Source of the DNA: Methanobacterium petrolearium
GTDB taxonomy: Archaea; Methanobacteriota; Methanobacteria; Methanobacteriales; Methanobacteriaceae
Assembly (NCBI RefSeq): GCF_017873625.1
Contig: NZ_JAGGKL010000005.1
Location: 124,001 to 188,000, forward strand
DNA: 64,000 nt
Direction of reading: 5' to 3'
The notes under the pieces were generated by a model. It ran no database searches, was not told where the DNA came from, and saw only the letters and a program-made list of their open reading frames with translations. Positions 1 to 7,097 of this stretch are shown in pieces (the stretch's first letter is position 1; each line of letters opens with the position of its first letter). A program made the position numbers and the translations under genes.

Positions 1-630
1 GTTCCTTTCTTATATCCTGACATGGAATGGGATTTTAGACTGGAACAAGTAAGGTCCATAAATGTTTCAGGCCACAAATATGGCCTTGTTTATCCTGGAA
101 TTGGATGGTTAGTATTCAAAGATAAAACTGACATTCCAGAAGAATTGGTATTTGATATAAACTATCTGGGTGGATCAATGCCCAATTATTCTTTAAACTT
201 TTCGAAAGGTAGTAGCACCATAATAGCCCAATATTATAATTTTATTCGTCTTGGATATGATGGATATAAGAGTATAATGGAAAATATGTCAGAAAACGCT
301 AAATATCTATCAAAAAAACTTAAGGAAACAGGTAAATTTGAAATCATAAACAAGAACACAACGTTTCCATTGGTTGCCCTTACTTTAAAAAACTCAAACT
401 TCACCACTTACCAGCTTTCAGATAAACTTAGAGAAAGAGGATGGATAATACCTGCTTACACACTTCCGCCAAATGCAGAAGACGTCACTGTTTTAAGAAT
501 GGTTATCAAAGAGACATTTAGTAGAGATATGGTCAACATGCTTTTTGATGATATAATGAATGTCTGTGAAAAACTGGAAGAGTCATTTGAAGAAGAACAC
601 AGGAAAGAGGATCACTCTCTATTATATTAA
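1..630 (+). CDS. gadB: Glutamate decarboxylase, C-terminal part (cut by window edge)
   Basis: This is the C-terminal part of a pyridoxal-phosphate glutamate decarboxylase, which converts glutamate to GABA and CO2. The frame is open to base 1, so the ATG at 22 is internal and the real start lies outside the window. The PLP lysine motif SGHKYG is visible around 70-87 and is followed by the family's YPGIGW segment. About 209 residues remain of a family usually near 450-480. The composition fits GadB better than the shorter archaeal tyrosine decarboxylase MfnA. A lipoprotein gene follows 31 bases downstream on the same strand. Confidence 0.85.
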   Translation, partial: VPFLYPDMEWDFRLEQVRSINVSGHKYGLVYPGIGWLVFKDKTDIPEELVFDINYLGGSMPNYSLNFSKGSSTIIAQYYNFIRLGYDGYKSIMENMSENAKYLSKKLKETGKFEIINKNTTFPLVALTLKNSNFTTYQLSDKLRERGWIIPAYTLPPNAEDVTVLRMVIKETFSRDMVNMLFDDIMNVCEKLEESFEEEHRKEDHSLLY

Positions 631-661
631 ATCAAATTATTTGGAAGAATGAGGTAAAATA

Positions 662-1015
662 ATGAAAAAAATAATGGGAATTATACCTGTTGTTTTAGTT
701 TTAGTAGTCCTCGCATCTGGATGTACCAGTAGCAGTAACAACACCTCAAATCAGAGCAGTTCAAATGTGACTTTGCAGATTTATTCCAACAGTACCTGGA
801 TTGGTGATTATGGGTACAAAAATGGAGATATGCAGATAAACGGAACAGGAAATGCTAAATACAATTTAGGCCCTAATCCTGGAACTGTTACAGTTTCCTT
901 AGAAAATAATGGTACTGGAACTTTAACTGTACAGCTGCTACAAGGTGGAAATGTAATTCAAACACAAAGCACATCTGATAATCAGGGAGTTGTGAATATA
1001 AACAAAGAATTCTAA
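662..1015 (+). CDS. Small secreted lipoprotein of unknown function
   Basis: The 117-residue product starts with a lysine-containing n-region and a hydrophobic stretch, and ends its signal peptide with the lipobox LASGC (Cys about residue 21). It is therefore probably anchored to the outer face of the membrane by a lipid-modified cysteine. The region after it is rich in Ser, Asn and Thr and then looks like one small beta domain. No family was recognised. The start is supported by GAGGT a few bases upstream of the ATG at 662. It lies 31 bases after the glutamate decarboxylase gene and could be cotranscribed with it. Confidence 0.7.
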   Translation: MKKIMGIIPVVLVLVVLASGCTSSSNNTSNQSSSNVTLQIYSNSTWIGDYGYKNGDMQINGTGNAKYNLGPNPGTVTVSLENNGTGTLTVQLLQGGNVIQTQSTSDNQGVVNINKEF

Positions 1016-1029
1016 TTTTTTTATTTTTT
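1016..1029 (+). terminator. T-tract terminator
   Basis: A run of T broken by a single A follows the lipoprotein stop codon directly. Oligo-T tracts of this kind are the usual archaeal transcription stop signal. No hairpin is needed or seen. Confidence 0.45.
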
Positions 1030-1131
1030 AAATTGTACATTTATAACAAATTAATATATATACTTGAATCTTAATATTAGGTTAAATAGTGTATAGGGAT
1101 TGTTTGATAACATATGAGGAGGTTAAGAAAA

Positions 1132-1650
1132 ATGGCTGAAGGAAATAATGTATTAATGGGTATATTAGCTATTATTTTAGGTATTTTAGTAATTGCATTC
1201 CCTCTGTTCAGTGTGTTTACAGTAAGTATACTGGCTGGGCTGGCAATAATCTTTGTGGGTATTTGGCTCCTGGCACAGAGCTTTGGAACCTGGAGTGCAA
1301 GTAAGGGTGCCAGTATTGCCTATCTAATTCTAGGGATTATAGGTATTATTGTAGGAATTGGTTTATTTGGAAATATTCTAGCATTCAGTGCTTTTGCAAG
1401 TTTCTTACTATACTTTGCCGGACTTTTCATGATAATCGCAGGTATAATGTCATTCTTTGTTAAAGAAGGAGCATATGGTAAAGGATCAGGTGCTATGGGC
1501 ATAATATTAGGTATATTATATTTAATACTAGCCGCGTATGCCTGGGACCCTTATTACCTTGCGTTACTTATTGGTATCTGGTTAATAATCGATGGAATAG
1601 CATTGTTCTTTATTAAACCAGCAGACATAATTGTAAATGAAGAAAATTAG
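1132..1650 (+). CDS. DUF308 (HdeD-like) membrane protein
   Basis: This protein of about 172 residues consists almost entirely of hydrophobic segments, with about six membrane helices in three pairs. It repeats Gly-rich patterns such as GILAIILGILVI and AGLAIIFVGIWLL, which matches the DUF308/HdeD repeat architecture. The precise function is unknown. In bacteria HdeD is linked to acid stress, which may be relevant because glutamate decarboxylase lies just upstream, but this is inference. An ATG at 1114 is in frame, but AGGAGG at 1117-1122 is a ribosome binding site ideally placed for ATG 1132, so 1132 is preferred. Confidence 0.75.
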   Translation: MAEGNNVLMGILAIILGILVIAFPLFSVFTVSILAGLAIIFVGIWLLAQSFGTWSASKGASIAYLILGIIGIIVGIGLFGNILAFSAFASFLLYFAGLFMIIAGIMSFFVKEGAYGKGSGAMGIILGILYLILAAYAWDPYYLALLIGIWLIIDGIALFFIKPADIIVNEEN

Positions 1651-1652
1651 TT

Positions 1653-1688
1653 AAAAAAAAATCAAATCATACAATCCCTATTTTTTTT
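1653..1688. terminator. Bidirectional terminator between convergent genes
   Basis: Nine A at 1653-1661 read as a T-run for the minus-strand SulP gene. Eight T at 1681-1688 end the plus-strand DUF308 gene. Both lie in the 88-base gap between the convergent genes. Confidence 0.45.
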
Positions 1689-1738
1689 AAAGTTATGTTA
1701 TATCTTCAAGTATTAAGTCAACGAATAACGATTTGAAT

Positions 1739-3457
1739 TTAACGATTATTTTTATTTTTAAATTCCTCTATTATTTCATGGATATGAGTATTAGGCTTTA
1801 AATGCTCGAAATAATTTTCAAAACCAGCATTGCGAATGAAATCCCTCACCTGTCCTGAAGCATGGGCGATTTTAACTTCAATACCCTCACTTATAATTTC
1901 TTCGCACAGTTCTTTTAGCATGTCAGCACCAGTAACATCTATTATTGGTGATGATTTGAAATCCAGTATGAGAAGATCCACTTTACTATCCTGATTTTCA
2001 ATCAAACTCATTATAGATTCTTTAATGTTTTCTGCACTGGCGAATATGTGATATCCATCTACTCTAACCACCAAAATACCTGGTATTTGTTTATTTTCAG
2101 GGTGACGTTCTAGATCACTAAACTTTTCAGAATGGGGGATACGTCCTAAAACAACTATTTTTGGATTATAAATACGTTCTAATAAATCTATGAATGCAAT
2201 TATAATTCCGATCAGGATTCCTTGAAGGATCCCCAATGTTAAAACACTCAAAAATGTAATTATGGCTATATAAAATTCTCTTTTGTTTAGTCTGTATATT
2301 CGAAGTAGATCTTTATAATCCACAAGGCCAATAATTGCCACCAGCACTATGGATGCCAGGATGGGTTGGGGAAGATTGAATAACCATCCGGAAAGATATA
2401 ATATGACGATGAGTATTATTAATGCACTGATAGCTCCTGCAAATGGTGTTTTTGCACCACTTTCATCATTTTCCAGGCTTCTGGACATACTAGCCCCTAT
2501 AGGAAATCCTTGACTTAATCCTGCCGCAATATTACATGTTCCCAGGGCCACCAGCTCCTGATCAGGATCTATAGGATCGTGATGCTTAACCGAAAACATT
2601 CTAGCAAGGCCCATACCTTCCACATAGGTTATCAAAAAACAGGCAAAAGCAAGGGGGATAACTGTAGAAATATCAGTAGCAATATTGGGAACACCAAAGG
2701 TAGGCAACTGGGCTGATATCTGTCCCAGTACAGTCACACCCATATCAGTCAAATTAGTGACTGACATTAAAATAATGGAGAAAACTATTAAAAGTAGAGC
2801 TCCCGGCACTTTTTTAAATCGGTAACGAATAATTAAGAGGAATATTATTCCTCCCATGCCAATTAGAAATGAGGGAAGATTAAACTGATAAAAATTGGAA
2901 ACAATAAAAAATATGCGATCAAAAAACCCTCCACTTGCTCCATGGATGCCAAATAATTTGGGTAACTGACTGACAGCTATATAAAAACCAACACCTGCAA
3001 GAAAACCCTTCAAAACAGGTTTAGAAATTACCTTCACTAAGAAACCCATTTTCAAAATCCGGGCAATTAAAGCTATTACTCCAGTTAAAATAGCAGTTAC
3101 TGCAGCCAGAGCAGCATATTCTGTAAAACTGGAAAGTGCAAGACCACCAATTGTTGACCCCACCAAAATAGCCACATCTGAAGTGGGTCCCATAGAAAGC
3201 TGTTTAGACGTCCCGAATAATAAATAAACTCCCAATCCTATCATGGCTGCATATAAACCTGTTTCTGGGGGTAAACCCACTAAAGAAGCATATGCAATTG
3301 CTTCAGGAATGGTAAATGCACCTAACGTGATTCCTGCTATAATATCTGGTTTTAACCAGTTTCTATCATATTTAGTCCCCCATTTAAGTATGGGTAATAA
3401 AGACGTGACATTTTTGAAATTATATTTCAATATTTTCACCAGGAAATTTTTAGTCAC
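1739..3457 (-). CDS. SulP family anion permease with STAS domain
   Basis: This 572-residue SulP (SLC26-type) transporter is predicted to move sulfate, bicarbonate or another anion across the membrane. The N-terminal part carries the family signature (DIIAGITLGAFTIPEAIAYA, then LPPETGLYAAMIG). The membrane domain of about 10-14 helices runs to about residue 430. A cytoplasmic STAS domain follows to the C-terminus. It includes the LLILDFKSSPIIDVTGADML segment typical of anti-sigma-antagonist folds. The start is GTG, and no convincing alternative exists within the first 80 residues. Neighbouring genes are a SpoIIAA-like protein (which can share the STAS-type fold) and an alkylsulfatase. The anion specificity cannot be read from sequence. 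Confidence 0.88.
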   Translation of the reverse strand: MTKNFLVKILKYNFKNVTSLLPILKWGTKYDRNWLKPDIIAGITLGAFTIPEAIAYASLVGLPPETGLYAAMIGLGVYLLFGTSKQLSMGPTSDVAILVGSTIGGLALSSFTEYAALAAVTAILTGVIALIARILKMGFLVKVISKPVLKGFLAGVGFYIAVSQLPKLFGIHGASGGFFDRIFFIVSNFYQFNLPSFLIGMGGIIFLLIIRYRFKKVPGALLLIVFSIILMSVTNLTDMGVTVLGQISAQLPTFGVPNIATDISTVIPLAFACFLITYVEGMGLARMFSVKHHDPIDPDQELVALGTCNIAAGLSQGFPIGASMSRSLENDESGAKTPFAGAISALIILIVILYLSGWLFNLPQPILASIVLVAIIGLVDYKDLLRIYRLNKREFYIAIITFLSVLTLGILQGILIGIIIAFIDLLERIYNPKIVVLGRIPHSEKFSDLERHPENKQIPGILVVRVDGYHIFASAENIKESIMSLIENQDSKVDLLILDFKSSPIIDVTGADMLKELCEEIISEGIEVKIAHASGQVRDFIRNAGFENYFEHLKPNTHIHEIIEEFKNKNNR

Positions 3458-3728
3458 AATTCTCTTTAAACTTTTGATATAAATGGATAAATTTGATATG
3501 AGGGAATTTTCTGTTTCTTTTTACATTATAAATTAAGTTAACGTTGATTGGTGATTAAATAAACTCCAAATGCAAATTGTTTGGTGAGATACTTATAATT
3601 TTCGGTTTTCACAACCAAGAATTGTAAGTTTGCTGAGTTTTTGCCCAGGATACACAAATGATTATTACAAATCCAAAAATTTATTATTTTTCACAACGAA
3701 AAAATAAGTCAAGAGGAGGATTGTTGAT

Positions 3729-4082
3729 ATGATTGAAAAAATGGAAAAAAGTCAGGGGAAAGTTCTGGGTTTCAGGTTAATTGGTGATGTATCCAAATCA
3801 GATTATGATGTTTTGGTACCAGATGTGCAAAATGTGATAGACCAGGAAGGATCAGCTGCACTGCTACTGGATTTGAAAGAATTTAAGTGGGAAAAAGTAG
3901 AAGCATGGGGTGATGATCTAAATTTCGGCCGGAAATATCACGAAAAAATAGATAAATTAGCCATTGTTGGTGATAAACGCTGGGAAGAACTGTTAACTGT
4001 ATTTGGTAAAGCATACGCCCAAGAAAGTAAATATTTCCACACCGCAGATATAGATGAAGCCTGGAAATGGCTGCAGGAATAA
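3729..4082 (+). CDS. SpoIIAA-like (STAS/CRAL-TRIO fold) protein
   Basis: This 117-residue soluble protein resembles the SpoIIAA-like family PF11964. It begins with a short beta strand pattern (VLGFRLIGDVSKSDYD), continues with a central hydrophobic strand (AALLLDLKEFKWE), and has the conserved KLAIVGDKRWEE and C-terminal DEAWKWL segments. Family members are small, often single-domain, and of unclear role. An excellent ribosome binding site (GAGGAGGA, 3714-3721) supports the start. It is divergent from the SulP gene and 114 bases upstream of the alkylsulfatase, so it may belong with the sulfate-ester block. Confidence 0.7.
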   Translation: MIEKMEKSQGKVLGFRLIGDVSKSDYDVLVPDVQNVIDQEGSAALLLDLKEFKWEKVEAWGDDLNFGRKYHEKIDKLAIVGDKRWEELLTVFGKAYAQESKYFHTADIDEAWKWLQE

Positions 4083-4196
4083 TGATTCATTAAAAAGTTA
4101 GTTAAAAAGGTTCTTAGAAAATAGATTTAGAAAAAAACCCTATCTGTTTTATTTTTTGGAGTTAAAAAAGGATCAAATTATAAAAAAGGTGCTCCT

Positions 4197-6089
4197 ATGG
4201 AAAAATTTACAAAAGATATTAAGGATGCTTCTGAAATAACCAAAAAATTTAATGAAGATTTGAAAGCAAAACTACCTTTTGATGATGATGTAGATTTTAA
4301 AGAGGCTCAAAAGGGATTTATCGCAACTGATGAAAATCTAGTTATCAAAGTTGACGATTCCGTTTTATGGGATTTAAAAAGTTATGAATTTTTGAAAGGA
4401 GATTGGCAACCTACAGTTAATCCTAGTTTGTGGAGACAGGCACAACTTAATTTATACAGTGGTTTATACAAAGTCCAGGATAGAATTTACCAAATACGAT
4501 CTTATGATGTGTCAAATATCACTGTTATTGAGGGAGATACTGGATTAATAGTCATTGATCCTTTAGTTTCCGTTGAAACTGCAAAGGCTGCAATGGAACT
4601 ATATTATAAAAATATAGGTAAAAAACCTGTGAAAGCAGTTATTTTCACTCACAGTCATTGGGACCATTATGGTGGAGTGGCAGGTGTTATAACCCAAGAA
4701 CAAGTAGATAAAGGAGAAGTTGAGGTGATAGCTCCTGAAGGTTTCCTGATGGCAGCAGTAAGTGAAAATATATTTGCAGGAAATGCAATGACCAGACGAG
4801 CAAACTACATGTATGGGATCACACTGAATGAATCTGCTCAAGAACAGGTAGATGTGGGTCTGGGAAAAAATGTTGCTCTAGGAACCACATCGTTAATCAA
4901 TCCAACGAAAACTATTGGTAAAAGTGGAGAAAAGATCACTGTCGATGGGGTGGATATTAGATTTTTAATGGCCAGTGGAACAGAAGCCCCTTCAGAATTT
5001 ATGATGTACTATCCACAGTTTAAAGTGTTCAATGTAGCTGAAGTGGTAACTCATCACATCCACAACATCCTTACCTTAAGAGGTGCTCAGGTAAGAGATG
5101 CAAAGAAATGGTGGAAAGCCATTGATAATATTCTACTTACTTATGGTGACCAAATAGAGACTCTTATAGCACAACATCACTGGCCTAAATGGGGAAATGA
5201 AGAAATCGTTGACATGCTACAAAAGCAGAGAAATGCCTACAAATTTTTGCACGATCAATCCCTGAGATTAGCTAATCAGGGATACACACCTATTGAAATA
5301 TCAGAAGAAATGAAACTTCCCAAAACATTAGAAAATGAATGGCACCTGAGAAACTATTATGGTAGTTTTAATCACAACTCCAAAGCCATCTACCAATTCT
5401 ATCTGGGATGGTACGATGGAAATCCTGCAAACTTATATGCTCTTCCACCAGAAAAAGCTGCTAAAAGATATGTGGAATTTATGGGCGGATTCGAAGAAGT
5501 TTTAAAGAAAGCCAAAAAATCTTTTGATGAAGGAGATTACAGATGGGTGGCTGAAGTATGCAAACACCTGGTATTTGCAGATCCAAACAACAAAAATGCA
5601 AGGTATCTGGAAGCAGATGCACTGGAACAATTAGGATACCAAACTGAAAGTGGACCTTGGAGAAACAATTTCCTGGTGGGTGCCGCCGAATTACGGGGGA
5701 ACAAAGTTCCAGCAACAACAGATACAACAGATGCGCTGATCAGTATGCCTACCGAGTTGTTGTTAGAATTTTTAGGTATTTTAATTGATAAAGATAAAGC
5801 AGAAGGAAAAGAAATCCGATTAAATGTAAATTTAACTGATAGAAATGAAAAATGTTCTATAAACTTGGTAGATTCTGTTTTAATATACCGGATGAACTAT
5901 CAGGATGAATCTCCAGACATAGAATTAAACGTGGATGTCTCCACCTTGGTAACCCTGATTCTGGGTCAAACCAAGCTGGATGAAGTTACCAGTGATGAAT
6001 CAAAAGTTAAAGGTAACTCTGAGGATTTGAAAGAATTTTTAGATTCCATGGTAGGTTTCGATTCTGGTTTCAACATAGTTATACCATAA
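4197..6089 (+). CDS. Alkyl sulfatase (SdsA1/BDS1-type metallo-beta-lactamase)
   Basis: The 630-residue product matches class III alkylsulfatases, which hydrolyse alkyl sulfate esters to alcohol and sulfate using two zinc ions. The metallo-beta-lactamase motif HSHWDH is at residues 152-157, with further family segments NVAEVVTHHIHN and AQHHWPKWGN that supply the remaining metal and sulfate ligands. A dimerisation region follows, and the last about 120 residues look like the SCP-2-type C-terminal domain. Length agrees with the family (about 630-660). No signal peptide is seen, so the enzyme is probably cytoplasmic, unlike secreted SdsA1. GGTG upstream of ATG 4197 supports the start. This enzyme is unexpected in a hydrogenotrophic methanogen and suggests acquisition by transfer. 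Confidence 0.85.
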   Translation: MEKFTKDIKDASEITKKFNEDLKAKLPFDDDVDFKEAQKGFIATDENLVIKVDDSVLWDLKSYEFLKGDWQPTVNPSLWRQAQLNLYSGLYKVQDRIYQIRSYDVSNITVIEGDTGLIVIDPLVSVETAKAAMELYYKNIGKKPVKAVIFTHSHWDHYGGVAGVITQEQVDKGEVEVIAPEGFLMAAVSENIFAGNAMTRRANYMYGITLNESAQEQVDVGLGKNVALGTTSLINPTKTIGKSGEKITVDGVDIRFLMASGTEAPSEFMMYYPQFKVFNVAEVVTHHIHNILTLRGAQVRDAKKWWKAIDNILLTYGDQIETLIAQHHWPKWGNEEIVDMLQKQRNAYKFLHDQSLRLANQGYTPIEISEEMKLPKTLENEWHLRNYYGSFNHNSKAIYQFYLGWYDGNPANLYALPPEKAAKRYVEFMGGFEEVLKKAKKSFDEGDYRWVAEVCKHLVFADPNNKNARYLEADALEQLGYQTESGPWRNNFLVGAAELRGNKVPATTDTTDALISMPTELLLEFLGILIDKDKAEGKEIRLNVNLTDRNEKCSINLVDSVLIYRMNYQDESPDIELNVDVSTLVTLILGQTKLDEVTSDESKVKGNSEDLKEFLDSMVGFDSGFNIVIP

Positions 6090-6098
6090 ACTCTTTTT

Positions 6099-6956
6099 TC
6101 ACCTTCTTTTTTTCCCGGTTTCGGCTGCTAAAGGCATTATTATTAAGAGTGCCATTAAACCAAAGACTATTACCATGGTTAATACTTCAGGATTGTTAAA
6201 ATTTGTTGTAGCTATTGTAAAAGCAGCAGCAAGATTTCTTTGTGAAGTTCCAACCCCTAAAGTGAATTTAGTGTTTTTATCTTTTCCTCCCAGTAAATAG
6301 CCAACTACAAAAGCGGTTAAAAATATAATTACAGAAGCAATTATGGCTGTTGAACCAATAATTCCCATTATTTGATTGAAGTACACCACAAAAAATGAAA
6401 TAACTAAAACGAAAAGAGCCAGACTGGATGTTTTTGAAAAAAATGGTTCAATTTCTTTGGATATATCTTCATATCGATATCTAAACAACATGGAAATTAT
6501 CATTGGACATAACATTAAAATAACCAGGGGCTTGGCTATGTCTAAAGGATTGACAGTAACTCCAGGGAGCACAAAGGGCAATACTAGTGGCAGGAACCCT
6601 ATTGTAATTAACATTAGCAGCACCATCAGACCTATGGAGTAAGGCACATTTCCTTTCCCTATTTGCGCTAATTTTGGAAGGAAAGGAGCTCCTGCAGCAC
6701 ATCCAATGAGAATTAATCCTGTGGATAATCCAGTGCCAAGGGGGAATAAATACACAATGGTTATGGTGATCAATGGAATAATAACGAAGTTAGCAACGAT
6801 AGACAGTAAATCCATTTTAAAATCTTTTAAAGGGGATATAATGCTTTTCAGTGAATAATTTAGGCCCATGGAGATCATACTGGAAATAATGAATATAAAA
6901 AGGGCCAAGACACCAATACTACCTAAAAAATCTGTGAACTCTACTAATGCCACCAT
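6099..6956 (-). CDS. Bile acid:sodium symporter (SBF/BASS) family transporter
   Basis: This 285-residue membrane protein has about nine to ten helices. It carries the SBF-family segments GLILIGCAAGAPFLPKLAQI in the first half and GVGTSQRNLAAAF, the GxRN-type motif, in the second. Family members import organic anions such as bile acids, sulfated steroids or carboxylates with sodium, and some are arsenite exporters. The start ATG has GGATGTGA upstream. Its end is 9 bases from the end of the convergent alkylsulfatase gene. By context an organic sulfate ester could be its substrate, but this is inference. Confidence 0.75.
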   Translation of the reverse strand: MVALVEFTDFLGSIGVLALFIFIISSMISMGLNYSLKSIISPLKDFKMDLLSIVANFVIIPLITITIVYLFPLGTGLSTGLILIGCAAGAPFLPKLAQIGKGNVPYSIGLMVLLMLITIGFLPLVLPFVLPGVTVNPLDIAKPLVILMLCPMIISMLFRYRYEDISKEIEPFFSKTSSLALFVLVISFFVVYFNQIMGIIGSTAIIASVIIFLTAFVVGYLLGGKDKNTKFTLGVGTSQRNLAAAFTIATTNFNNPEVLTMVIVFGLMALLIIMPLAAETGKKRR

Positions 6957-7069
6957 AAAATCACATCCTGTGTATTTTATTTTTTTTATAAACTATTATA
7001 TTGCCTTCATGATGATGTATAATGGTTTGGTTGATGGATAGGTAACAAGTATGGTAGTTACATTTTATA

Positions 7070-7095
7070 GAAAAAATAAAAAAAAGAGAAAAAAA
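7070..7095 (-). terminator. T-rich terminator of the adhesin gene (minus strand)
   Basis: Three A-runs on the plus strand read as consecutive T-tracts just after the stop codon of the minus-strand adhesin gene. Confidence 0.45.
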
Positions 7096-7097
7096 GT

